Below, piece by piece: positions 52,750 through 60,902 of a stretch of 64,000 bases of DNA. The stretch spans positions 4,446,287 to 4,510,286 of the forward strand of contig NZ_CP187926.1 in assembly GCF_049933045.1 (NCBI RefSeq). Reading direction: 5' to 3'. The notes below the pieces were generated by a model. That model was not told where the DNA came from. It saw nothing but the letters and a program-made list of their open reading frames with translations, and did not search any database. This stretch comes from Pseudocolwellia sp049933045 (GTDB taxonomy: Bacteria; Pseudomonadota; Gammaproteobacteria; Enterobacterales; Alteromonadaceae). The position numbers and the translations under genes are program-made. Within the stretch, counting starts at the first letter, position 1. Each line of letters starts with the position of its first letter.

Positions 52750-54618
52750 ATGAATACTAAACATATGAATCAAATGAACCCAAAAAATAACTTTAAAAAA
52801 TCAGCACTTTTATTAGCGATGTCAGCTGTTTTCTCTATGCCTGCTATGGCGATAGAAGAAACTAACAATGCTAGCGCTGAAGAAAAAGTTGAACGTATGA
52901 CAATTACGGCGACTCGCTCAGCGTTAAACATTGACGATGCATTAACAAGCCAAGTTGTTATTACTCGTGCGGATATTGATGTAATTAATCCTATTTCAGT
53001 TTTAGATTTATTATCAACATTACCGAGTGTAGATGTTACGAATAATGGTGGTAGAGGCCAAACATCATCGATTTTCTTACGTGGTAACAACTCTGATCAT
53101 ACGCTTGTTGTAATTGATGGTATTCGTGTAAGTTCAGCAACTCTAGGTAGCACAAGCTTTAACAGTATTTCACCTGAAATGATTGAACGTATTGAAATTG
53201 TTCAAGGACCTCGTGCTTCTTTATGGGGAGCTGATGCCATTGGTGGTGTTATACAAATCTTTACTCGCCAATTAGAAGGTGGTGAACACTTTGCTGGCGT
53301 AAGTATTGGTAGTGATTCATACCGTAAGTTTAAAGCGGGTATTGGCTTAAAACATGGCGACGGACAAACAACTGTAAGTGTTAGTAATGAACGTACTGAT
53401 GGTTTTGATGTAAGAGATACAACAAGTGAAGCTGATGCAGATGATGATGGTTATGATTTCACTTCTATTGCGATTCGTGGTCAACAAAAAATAAATGAAG
53501 ACTTTAGCTTAGATTGGTTACTTTCAAGTGATCAAGGTGAAAATGATTCTGACGGCTTTTACGACGGCGCAGATATTGACCGACATGCTTGGTTAGTTCG
53601 TGGTAGCTATGCAAGCCAGATCAATGATGTAAAAAACTATACAGTAGTTAGTGTAGGGCAAAGTAGAGATAGTGTTGATAGTTTAAGTGGATTTGATTCA
53701 CAAGGGATTATTGAGACACGCCGTGATCAATTTTCACTTATCAATAATAGCCAATTTACTGAAAACTTCCAAATGAATGTAGGTGCGGATTTTTATCAAG
53801 ATGACATATCTAAAAGCACATTAATATTTGAAGATGAAAAACGTAATGTGACTGGTGTGTTTGCTCATGGTTTATATACAAGTAACAAATGGACATTCGA
53901 AGGCTCTGTACGAAATGACGAAGTACAAGGTGTAGATTCAGAAGTTACTTATAACTTAGGTACAGGTTACACCATTAGTGATGACAGTAGAATTGTGCTA
54001 AATCATGGTACAGGTTTCAAAGTTCCTTCATTTAACGATCTATATTACCCTGGATTTGGTACACCAACGTTAAATTCTGAGCGTTCAGAAACAACAGAGC
54101 TATTTCTTGAAACTCGTTTAGGTGCAGTTGATACGCGCGTTAACTTTTATTATTCAAAAATTGACGAATTAATTGGAAGAAACGCTGAAGGTAATGCAGG
54201 TAACTTTGATGAAGTTATTATTAAAGGTGCTGAGTTAAACTTTAATCTTGTTGCTACGGGTGGAACACATGATCTGAACTTATCTTATACAGATGCTGAA
54301 GATCAACAAACTGATGAGCAGTTAATACGCCGTGCAAAAGAGAAGTTTAACTACAAGTTTACTACTTCAATTAACGTTGCTGATTTGTATGCCGAATATA
54401 AATTTGTAGGCAGTAGAGAAGATAGTGTTTATCTACAAGATAATGTTGAATTAGGTGCATACCAATTAATCAATTTAGGCTTGAATGCTCCGTTGTCTAA
54501 AAACTTAGTTTTAAATGCTCGAGTAACTAACTTACTTGATAAAGAATACCAAACAGCGAACACATACTTTACTCAAGGTCGTGCGCTTTATGTTGGTATT
54601 ACTTACCAAAACTTTTAA
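52750..54618 (+). CDS. btuB: Outer-membrane cobalamin receptor BtuB
   Basis: 622 residues from the ATG at 52750, which has GAGG 6 nt upstream. A longer frame from 52597 would translate the riboswitch and is rejected. A signal peptide ends at MPAMAIEE. The TonB box region reads ERMTITATRS. The plug resembles BtuB: VDVTNNGGRGQTSSIFLRGN, DHTLVVIDGIR, VQGPRASLWGADAIGGVIQI. A DADDDGYDF segment resembles a Ca-binding loop. The barrel ends in a terminal Phe. It imports cobalamins and cobinamides across the outer membrane with TonB energy, repressed by the riboswitch when B12 is abundant. Confidence 0.92.
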   Translation: MNTKHMNQMNPKNNFKKSALLLAMSAVFSMPAMAIEETNNASAEEKVERMTITATRSALNIDDALTSQVVITRADIDVINPISVLDLLSTLPSVDVTNNGGRGQTSSIFLRGNNSDHTLVVIDGIRVSSATLGSTSFNSISPEMIERIEIVQGPRASLWGADAIGGVIQIFTRQLEGGEHFAGVSIGSDSYRKFKAGIGLKHGDGQTTVSVSNERTDGFDVRDTTSEADADDDGYDFTSIAIRGQQKINEDFSLDWLLSSDQGENDSDGFYDGADIDRHAWLVRGSYASQINDVKNYTVVSVGQSRDSVDSLSGFDSQGIIETRRDQFSLINNSQFTENFQMNVGADFYQDDISKSTLIFEDEKRNVTGVFAHGLYTSNKWTFEGSVRNDEVQGVDSEVTYNLGTGYTISDDSRIVLNHGTGFKVPSFNDLYYPGFGTPTLNSERSETTELFLETRLGAVDTRVNFYYSKIDELIGRNAEGNAGNFDEVIIKGAELNFNLVATGGTHDLNLSYTDAEDQQTDEQLIRRAKEKFNYKFTTSINVADLYAEYKFVGSREDSVYLQDNVELGAYQLINLGLNAPLSKNLVLNARVTNLLDKEYQTANTYFTQGRALYVGITYQNF

Positions 54619-54709
54619 TAGCTATTTATTTTGTTAGAACAGCTTATTAGCTAAGCCTGATAAAGAAGTTAGTTATGTAAGTCTTTTAGCTGCATAAAAT
54701 AAGACTTAG

Positions 54710-54984
54710 GGTCTGTTGAACTTTCGAGATTATTTTTACAGCAAGGTGTTTGGTATTTAGACAAGGCAGAGTCTGTGACGTGTAGCTAGCTACTCGAACA
54801 GACGATAACGCCCTGTCTATCCAAAGTTAGGAATTTCAAACACATGCTGCCCTTTGGGTTCATTTAAAACAAATTTACTTATTGCTGTTCGCTTTTTTAA
54901 TAGAATAACTATTAGACAAAGCTCACATCGCGATTAAATCCGTTTTGAATTGAATAAAATTTAACCCTGAAAGATCAACAGACC
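54710..54984. mobile_element. 275-bp MITE-like element behind btuB
   Basis: The ends GGTCTGTTGAACTTTC and (complemented) GGTCTGTTGATCTTTC differ at one position over 16 bp. The interior is non-coding and unrelated to the TACCAA elements. It lies 91 bp after the btuB stop and 6 bp before a strong terminator, so it was probably inserted between the gene and its terminator. No clear target duplication is visible. Confidence 0.6.
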
Positions 54985-54990
54985 TTGATT

Positions 54991-55028
54991 AAAACCCCAA
55001 AAGGTCATTCTTTTGGGGTTTTGTTTTT
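54991..55028 (+). terminator. Strong terminator, probably of btuB
   Basis: A perfect 13-bp stem (AAAACCCCAAAAG and its complement), a 6-nt loop and a tail of T residues. It also insulates the following small-RNA promoter. Confidence 0.9.
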
Positions 55029-55064
55029 TTATATTAAATAAATTAAAAAAAGAGTAGAAAAGGC

Positions 55065-55095
55065 TTTACAATGCAAATGAGAATGATTATTATTT
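55065..55095 (+). promoter_or_regulatory. Sigma-70 promoter with embedded Fur box
   Basis: -35 TTTACA (55065-55070), a 17-bp spacer and -10 TATTAT (55088-55093). The spacer and -10 contain AAATGAGAATGATTATTATT, close to the Fur consensus of GATAAT hexamers. Fur with iron would cover the promoter. Transcription should start near 55100. Confidence 0.7.
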
Positions 55096-55099
55096 AGTT

Positions 55100-55263
55100 G
55101 TCGGTTAGGGAGGAGTCCACTACTACTTTTTCTTAATCGGTATCGAATTACCTCTGGCTTTAGGTTACAGGACGCGTAAGGCCGGAGACCCCCATATTCG
55201 ATGTCGTATTGTCACACTCTCTCTTTGGCTATTACCTATTTTTTAGTTAATAGCCTTTTTTTT
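55100..55263 (+). ncRNA. Candidate Fur-regulated structured small RNA
   Basis: A transcript of about 164 nt is predicted from the promoter above to a terminator (GGCTATTA/TAATAGCC stem at 55227-55234 and 55248-55255, then eight T). Inside, ATCGAAT (55142-55148) pairs with ATTCGAT (55196-55202), and CTCTGGC (55152-55158) with GCCGGAG (55181-55187), giving a long hairpin. The stretch before it is unpaired and holds GGGAGGAGTCC and a CTACTACTTTTTC run. No convincing reading frame. The layout is that of RyhB-like iron-responsive RNAs, but the sequence does not resemble known ones I can recall. Confidence 0.65.
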
Positions 55264-55300
55264 GCCTAAAATTTAGCTTTATGCTGAATGTGAGTTGTTC

Positions 55301-56362
55301 TTAAATACACGCTTGTAATATCTTTGCCAGTTTAATGAGTTGTTGCTGCGTTGGAATGCCAAAACGTAACTTGTCTTTTTCATCTGTTAAGCGCACATAA
55401 ACGGCTTGTTGGCATAATAGGGTATATAAACTTTCAGCATTAATATTTGATGCTTCATTAAAGCTAAGTGTTAAGAATAGATCAGTACCTTTAATCTCTG
55501 AAATAATATTGTTACCTAAGTATTGCCACAATAATTTTTCTAACTCATTTCTTAATATGTTTAATGTTTGTTTTTGCTGTTGATGCCAGTCGCTGTCATG
55601 AAGTGCATGAAGAGCAATAAGCTGCGCAGGGCCATTGACTTGCCAAGGACCTAAATGTTCATTAAAAGCTTCACACCATGATTGATTAGCCACTAGAAAA
55701 CCAATGCGAATACCCGCTAAACCAAAGAATTTTCCGAACGAGCGAAAAACTAACGTATTGCTATTGGCAACTTGTGAACAAATTGAGTTATTCGTTGGTA
55801 TAACATCCATAAAAGCTTCATCTACAACGAGTAAGCCGTTAAGGTTTTCAATCACTTTTTGGTAGGTGAGTAATGTTTCGTTAGTAAACAATAAACCTGT
55901 TGGATTGTTTGGATTAATAATAACAAGCACGCTGTTTGCTTGTATGTCATCAATGACTGGAAGTTCATCTAAGTAAAAGTGCAAACTATAACCAGCATTA
56001 CGCCAAGCTTGAGCATGTTCTTTGTAACCATATTGAGGTAAATAAACATGGTGAGCACAATGAGCTGGATCTTTGTTATCTAAAGTTAGCGTATTTTGTT
56101 TCTTCTGCCATAGCTCGGGCAGCGCTTTAATTATTGCTTGGCTACCATTGGTTACGATTAAGTGTTCGCATTGATAATAGTGTTTAGCAGCAGTTAACAA
56201 GTCATTATTTTGTTGCGGGAGATCTTGCCAAATATTCAAAGGAATATCAGGAATAGGGTAGCTCAAAGGAGCAATACCTGTAGAGAGATCAAGCCATTGC
56301 TCAGCAGGAGTTTGATATTTCTGGGCTATTTGTTGTAATTGCCCGCCATGAATTAGCGCCAT
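55301..56362 (-). CDS. cobD: Threonine-phosphate decarboxylase CobD
   Basis: 353 residues, a PLP enzyme of the class I aminotransferase fold that makes (R)-1-amino-2-propanol O-2-phosphate, the nucleotide-loop linker. The opening HGGQLQQIA (residues 5-13) is the family's HGG signature. Also seen: DLSTGIAPLSYP, VIINPNNPTGLL (about 147-158), VVDEAFMDV, and the PLP lysine in RSFGKFFGLAGIRIGF (about 207-222). It lies 72 bp downstream of cbiB on the same strand. Confidence 0.93.
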   Translation of the reverse strand: MALIHGGQLQQIAQKYQTPAEQWLDLSTGIAPLSYPIPDIPLNIWQDLPQQNNDLLTAAKHYYQCEHLIVTNGSQAIIKALPELWQKKQNTLTLDNKDPAHCAHHVYLPQYGYKEHAQAWRNAGYSLHFYLDELPVIDDIQANSVLVIINPNNPTGLLFTNETLLTYQKVIENLNGLLVVDEAFMDVIPTNNSICSQVANSNTLVFRSFGKFFGLAGIRIGFLVANQSWCEAFNEHLGPWQVNGPAQLIALHALHDSDWHQQQKQTLNILRNELEKLLWQYLGNNIISEIKGTDLFLTLSFNEASNINAESLYTLLCQQAVYVRLTDEKDKLRFGIPTQQQLIKLAKILQACI

Positions 56363-56434
56363 GTTTTGATCTCAGTTGTATATAAGGATTAACGTAAACG
56401 AATTATGATAAGAAATTAGCTAGAAAACTTGTTA

Positions 56435-57454
56435 TCAATATAGCCACATAAAAGTTAACAACATAACAATCAACGTCAGTAAGATAGCTGCACGTTTTAC
56501 AAGTAATACGCTGTTAGGAATATCTTCAATTTCTATTTTATTGCCACAGCCTAAAGTAACCGATTCTACTAATTTTCCATGATATGAAGCACTACCACCA
56601 AGTTTTATATTCATCACAGTTGCGCCTGCAGCCATTACCCATCCGCCATTGTGGCTTTTATATTGGTTACCTTGTGATGCTGAATTTTTTAACGCCTTGG
56701 TAAAGACCTTAAAGGTTTTACTTTGCATTGCATAAAGTAACGTACAAACTTTAGCGCTGAAAAAACCAAGTAAATCATCGAGTCGGGCACTGGCAAATCC
56801 AAAAGAATTAAACTGCAGTGTTCGGTAGCCCCACATGGCATCTAAGGTATTCGCAAAACGGTGAAAAATAACTAAAGGTGCGCCACCAATAATAAAATAT
56901 ATCATCGAAGCTATAACGGAGTCATGACCGTTTTCTAACATAGACTCAACCGTCGCTCGCGACATTTCATCGGGTGTTAATGTACTCGTTTCTCTACTCA
57001 CTAAATAGCCAGTGAAGTGCCTAGCTTCAGTTAAATTATTCACGTTTAGTGGCTTATAAACTTGCATTGCATGTTGATGTAAACTGTTAAGTCCAATAGC
57101 TAAATACAGTACGCTGGCATCACAGAGTATCTGCCAGTACCAGACTAAATCATTAAGATAAAAGAAGTACAGTAAGGGCAGAGGTAACACTAATAATGCC
57201 CATGAAAGGGCACCTAAAGCTGCATTCTTATTATTGAAAACTAGCACTTGGGAATTGTTGTCTGCTTTACTTTGGGTGTAAATATTTAGTCGCTTTTCAC
57301 ATTGCTGAGCTAACCAGCCAAAGCCAACAAGGTAATGGTATTGACGCGCTTCACCTAAGAACTTATCAAGAAGCAGAGCAAGTAGAAGTGTTAAGCCAAT
57401 TGAACATGAAGGAAGATAGATAAGTAGCCATGAAATAAAGTCGTTTGCTAACAA
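56435..57454 (-). CDS. cbiB: Adenosylcobinamide-phosphate synthase CbiB
   Basis: 339 residues of inner-membrane protein with helices at about 12-30, 77-95, 100-120 and the C-terminus. It joins aminopropanol phosphate to cobyric acid. Family motifs: LLLDKFLGEARQYHYLVGFG (about 25-44, usually DxxLGxPxxxHPVxxxG), SRETSTLTPDEMSRATVESM (about 152-171, usually VSRDTSxLxxxxxxRA), ENGHDSVIASMIYFIIGGAP (about 174-193) and HNGGWVMAAGATVMNIKLGG. It is coupled in order with cobD downstream and cobC upstream. Confidence 0.92.
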   Translation of the reverse strand: MLANDFISWLLIYLPSCSIGLTLLLALLLDKFLGEARQYHYLVGFGWLAQQCEKRLNIYTQSKADNNSQVLVFNNKNAALGALSWALLVLPLPLLYFFYLNDLVWYWQILCDASVLYLAIGLNSLHQHAMQVYKPLNVNNLTEARHFTGYLVSRETSTLTPDEMSRATVESMLENGHDSVIASMIYFIIGGAPLVIFHRFANTLDAMWGYRTLQFNSFGFASARLDDLLGFFSAKVCTLLYAMQSKTFKVFTKALKNSASQGNQYKSHNGGWVMAAGATVMNIKLGGSASYHGKLVESVTLGCGNKIEIEDIPNSVLLVKRAAILLTLIVMLLTFMWLY

Positions 57455-57555
57455 TATTTTCTCCTCCTTTTCTTTGTTGTTAATGAATAATTCATGGGTT
57501 GAATATAATAGCTAAGCTAAATCTATTTGGATGATAGTCGTTAACTTATATAGCG

Positions 57556-58134
57556 TTAACTTAGATTAAAATATTCAGTGTTATGGTCGTAAGTTAAGTG
57601 GGTAACACAACCATTTTTAAATAATTCATAAGCATTATGATCTGAACGTTCACCTAACAAGGCTAAAAAGCAGCGCAGGGCTTCACCATGAAAAATAACC
57701 AAAATATTTTGTGATTCATGCGTTTGTACTATTTCTTCAAGAGCATTATAAATTCGTTGCCCGCAGATTATCGCACTTTCTCCACCTTTAGGCGTAAGTT
57801 CAGTGAATTTGTATAGTAATTCAATGTAGTTGTTGTCGTGTGACAAGGTTTCTATTTTCTCGCCCTGCCAGTTTCCTAAATGTCTTTCGGTAAGGTCTTT
57901 AGTGGTTTTTACGTCAATATTAAGTAAGCTTTTGCAAATTTCAGCACTGTGTTTTGCTCTACCAAGATCGGATGAAAAAATGATATCTATTTTTTTATCT
58001 AAAACTTGTTGTGCTATTTGTGCGGATTGTTGCTTACCTAACTCAGTTAAATGACTATCAAGTTGTCCTTGAAAACGTTGGACTTTATTCCACTGTGTTT
58101 CTCCATGACGGGCTATGTATAAGCTTGTTTTCAT
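57556..58134 (-). CDS. cobC: Alpha-ribazole-5'-phosphate phosphatase CobC (histidine phosphatase)
   Basis: 192 residues of the phosphoglycerate-mutase-like histidine phosphatase fold. The catalytic motif ARHGETQWN (8-16) has the phospho-His at 10. The second His lies in LVIFHGEALRCF (about 144-155). Also seen is SSDLGRAKHSAEI. Such proteins are annotated CobC when they sit among cobalamin genes, as here with cbiB and cobD. Its true substrate could be another phosphate ester. No riboswitch was found in the 370 bp upstream on this strand. Confidence 0.82.
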   Translation of the reverse strand: MKTSLYIARHGETQWNKVQRFQGQLDSHLTELGKQQSAQIAQQVLDKKIDIIFSSDLGRAKHSAEICKSLLNIDVKTTKDLTERHLGNWQGEKIETLSHDNNYIELLYKFTELTPKGGESAIICGQRIYNALEEIVQTHESQNILVIFHGEALRCFLALLGERSDHNAYELFKNGCVTHLTYDHNTEYFNLS

Positions 58135-58504
58135 AGGTTTTCGTTACTAATAAAAGTAATCAAGAAGGATACATCAATGTACTTAAATGATATCAATTTT
58201 AGGCGAGGTTTTGTCATAATAGCCAGTCTCTTAGATAAAGGTTACAGCTTTTTTGCTTTAGGCAAAAGTTAAGTACTTGCGTACATGCAAGCAACGCAGA
58301 AGTGATTGTGTTTAGCGCTTATTTAGTGCCATTGTAATCAAAACCATAAGTTAAAACAGATGCTTTTCAATGTTGATAATTGCTGCGCAGCATAACTAAA
58401 TCGAACTTAGGCTTCAACGCAAAATACAATAAATAAAAAATAGACGATAAATTGCTCTAGCGATGATTGTATAAGCTTAGCCCTTAGCGTAAAATTTGAG
58501 TTAA
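58135..58504. other. Divergent intergenic region between cobC and the riboswitch
   Basis: About 370 bp. It must hold the leftward cobC promoter. A small hairpin (CTTGC-GTACAT-GCAAG) near 58274 and AT-rich sequence are the only features seen. The conserved CGCAAC core of a cobalamin riboswitch is absent from the minus strand here. Confidence 0.5.
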
Positions 58505-58690
58505 TTAGGTGCCATTTATTAAATTTTTTACTTTTAATAGTGGTGAAACGTGAAACTGGTGAAATACCAGTACTGCCCCCGCAACGGTAACTGTGAGCTT
58601 CAATTAAACCACTGTGAATCATTTAGCATTAGATGAACATGGGAAGGGATTGAAATAGCGATGATCAGGAGTCCGGAGACCGGCCTACTT
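58505..58690 (+). promoter_or_regulatory. Cobalamin riboswitch upstream of the btuM-like operon
   Basis: Complete canonical order: GGTGAAACGTGAAACTGGTG, ACTGCCCCCGCAACGGTAAC, CCACTGTG, GGGAAGG and the B12 box AGTCCGGAGACCGGCC (58670-58685). P3 is ACTGGT/ACCAGT. It ends about 140 bp before the btuM-like start. A GATC-CCC/GGGATC hairpin just before the start codon may be the expression platform. Confidence 0.92.
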
Positions 58691-58829
58691 ATTTTTGTAC
58701 TAAACAACTGCGGTGGGCGGTTATTCAGAGATATTAAAATTTGTTGTAGGTTTACTCCCTAATTTCTTAGGTGAGCCTTTATTTTACTAACTTTGATCTC
58801 CCGCCGTTAATATATTTAATGGGATCATC

Positions 58830-59426
58830 ATGAAATCAGAAGAATTACAAAAACCACTATTTTACTTTATAGGCATTGTTGCTCTATTAAGCCTTTTAAT
58901 GATCGCGACTCGCGGAAGTCACTTTACTGCATTTAATACCTTGCCTAGCGCTTCAATTGGCGTTTTCTTCTTAGCAGGTATGTTTTTACGTACTGTAAAA
59001 AGCTATTGGTTTTTCTATATTTTATCTATCACGATTGATCTCGTGTCATCATATTATCGTGGCTCATTTGGTGATTGCTTAACAACAGCCTACCCAGCGT
59101 TAGCAATAAGCTATGCGGTAATGTTTGCTTTTGGCTACTACGCTAAACCAGATTGGTTACAGCAAAATATTATCGTTAATCTTGTTAAGGTTGGAGCGGC
59201 TTTATTTATCGGAAGTTCTATCGCTTTCTTTATTTCAAATGGCAGTTTTTATGTATTGTCAGGAAATTTTACTGATCTGTCTTGGTATGAGTATTCAACA
59301 CGCGTTAATAAGTATTACTTTAACTCCATTTCAAATCCTATTTTTTATGCAACTAGCGCCATCGTTATCGATTGGGGAATTAGTCGTTTATATAATCATA
59401 AAGTAGAAGCTCAGTTAACTTCGTAA
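58830..59426 (+). CDS. BtuM-like solitary ECF-type vitamin B12 transporter
   Basis: 198 residues with six hydrophobic segments. The motif ATRGSHFTAFNTLPSASIGV (26-45), then FFLAG, and Cys83 in GDCLTTAYPALAI match a family of small membrane proteins annotated as cobalamin transporters. The family includes BtuM, a solitary S-component whose conserved cysteine binds the cobalt of cobalamin. It is the first gene behind a cobalamin riboswitch and precedes cobB by 33 bp. It probably imports corrinoids across the inner membrane without an ABC partner, or through one encoded elsewhere. The family call rests on motif memory, not an alignment. Confidence 0.72.
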   Translation: MKSEELQKPLFYFIGIVALLSLLMIATRGSHFTAFNTLPSASIGVFFLAGMFLRTVKSYWFFYILSITIDLVSSYYRGSFGDCLTTAYPALAISYAVMFAFGYYAKPDWLQQNIIVNLVKVGAALFIGSSIAFFISNGSFYVLSGNFTDLSWYEYSTRVNKYYFNSISNPIFYATSAIVIDWGISRLYNHKVEAQLTS

Positions 59427-59459
59427 GCTTTTAATTTTATTGATAGGTAAGGACTTATT

Positions 59460-60827
59460 TTGGCATTTGAAAATACTTCACAAAATATAAAAGGTACAGG
59501 CATAATGTGCCCAGCATTAATTGTTGCGGCTCCATCTTCTGGTACAGGTAAAACAACGATTACAGCGGCTATTGCGAGATATCATCGTAATCAAGGGAAA
59601 AAAGTTACCATCTTTAAGGTGGGACCAGACTTTATTGATCCTATGATTTTACGCCAAGCCAGTGGTGAACTCGTTTATCAATTAGACCTATGGTTGGTGG
59701 GTGAACAAGGTTGTCAGGAATTACTATATAAAGCCGCTCAAAGCTCTGATCTTATTTTGATTGAAGGTGTGATGGGGCTTTTTGATGGCACACCAAGCAG
59801 TGCTGATTTAGCTGAAACTTTTAATATTCCAGTATTAGGTATTATTGATGCTTCAGCGATGGCACAAACATTTGCGGCCGTTGCTTTTGGTTTAGCAAAT
59901 TATCGTCCCGCAATGCCATTTTCTGGCGTTATTGCTAATCGCGTTAATACTCCTCGTCATAAAGAAATATTAGAAAACTGTTTACCCGACGATATACGTT
60001 TTTATGGTCGTATCCCTAAAGATGAAAGTATTACATTACCACGACGTCACTTAGGTTTAGTGCAAGCACAAGAGCTTACTGATATTGATACTCAGCTTGA
60101 TCAAGCTGCGTCACATATCGCTGAAACGGGGTTAGTTGAATTACCTGCTGCCGTAGAGTTTTTTGCTTGTGAAGCAACTGAAACATACAAAGCTGATGGT
60201 GCCTTAGCGGGTACTCGAATTATTATTGTTAAAGACAAAGCCTTTAGCTTTATTTATGCGGCTAACATCGCTTTCTTAGAAGAAACGGGCGCTGAGTTAA
60301 TTTATTGTTCAGCACTCACTGATAGTGAATTACCTGCTGGTGATGTGTTATATATTCCAGGTGGTTACCCTGAGTTGTATGCTGAGCAACTGGCAGCTAA
60401 CAAAAGCTTTATAACTAGCATCATTGCTTTTGCTCAATCAAATAAAACTATTATTGCTGAATGTGGCGGTATGCTTTATTTACTCGATCAGTTAACTGAT
60501 TTAGAAGAAAAAGAGTTTTCAATGGTTGGCTTACTTCCTGGTAAAGCCGTAATGCAAAAGAAAGTAGCAGCAATAGGCTCTCAGCAAGTTACATTACCTT
60601 TACTAGGTACTGAAACTTTAGCGAGTAATATTATACGTGGTCATAGTTTTCATTATTCAAGTGCAGAAATAGCGTTAGAGCCTATTAGTCAAACTAAACA
60701 TCATCCAACGGAACGTTTAGGTGAGTTTGTTTATCAACACGGTAATATTTTAGCGTCATACATGCATTGGTATTTTCAAAGTAATCCTGAGTTAACTGTG
60801 AAGCTATTTACTCGTGTAGGTAGTTAA
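59460..60827 (+). CDS. cobB: Cobyrinic acid a,c-diamide synthase CobB (CbiA)
   Basis: 455 residues from a TTG with AAGGA 6 nt upstream. The ATG at 59505 would start exactly at the family's usual MCPALIVAAP and is an alternative. The P-loop ALIVAAPSSGTGKTTITAAI (about 20-39), KVGPDFIDPMIL (about 57-68) and LIEGVMGLFDG (about 99-109) define the synthetase half. The glutaminase half has the nucleophile in IAECGGMLYLLDQL (about 335-348). It amidates the a and c side chains of cobyrinic acid, which is odd for a pure cobinamide-salvage set. It is in the riboswitch-controlled operon. Confidence 0.93.
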   Translation: MAFENTSQNIKGTGIMCPALIVAAPSSGTGKTTITAAIARYHRNQGKKVTIFKVGPDFIDPMILRQASGELVYQLDLWLVGEQGCQELLYKAAQSSDLILIEGVMGLFDGTPSSADLAETFNIPVLGIIDASAMAQTFAAVAFGLANYRPAMPFSGVIANRVNTPRHKEILENCLPDDIRFYGRIPKDESITLPRRHLGLVQAQELTDIDTQLDQAASHIAETGLVELPAAVEFFACEATETYKADGALAGTRIIIVKDKAFSFIYAANIAFLEETGAELIYCSALTDSELPAGDVLYIPGGYPELYAEQLAANKSFITSIIAFAQSNKTIIAECGGMLYLLDQLTDLEEKEFSMVGLLPGKAVMQKKVAAIGSQQVTLPLLGTETLASNIIRGHSFHYSSAEIALEPISQTKHHPTERLGEFVYQHGNILASYMHWYFQSNPELTVKLFTRVGS

Positions 60828-60902
60828 ACTAAAGGATTTTATTTCTAGAGTTTAGGTAGGAAGATGTTATTTCTGTTAAGGTTATTGTATAAACCTTAAC
60901 AG

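Noticed and set aside
55181..55191. GCCGGAGACC in the small RNA resembling a B12 box
   Set aside because: It lacks the riboswitch core, forms part of the RNA's own hairpin, and the transcript ends in a terminator with no gene after it.
58135..58504. A fifth riboswitch for the leftward cobC-cbiB-cobD genes
   Set aside because: Reading the minus strand shows none of the conserved cobalamin riboswitch elements.
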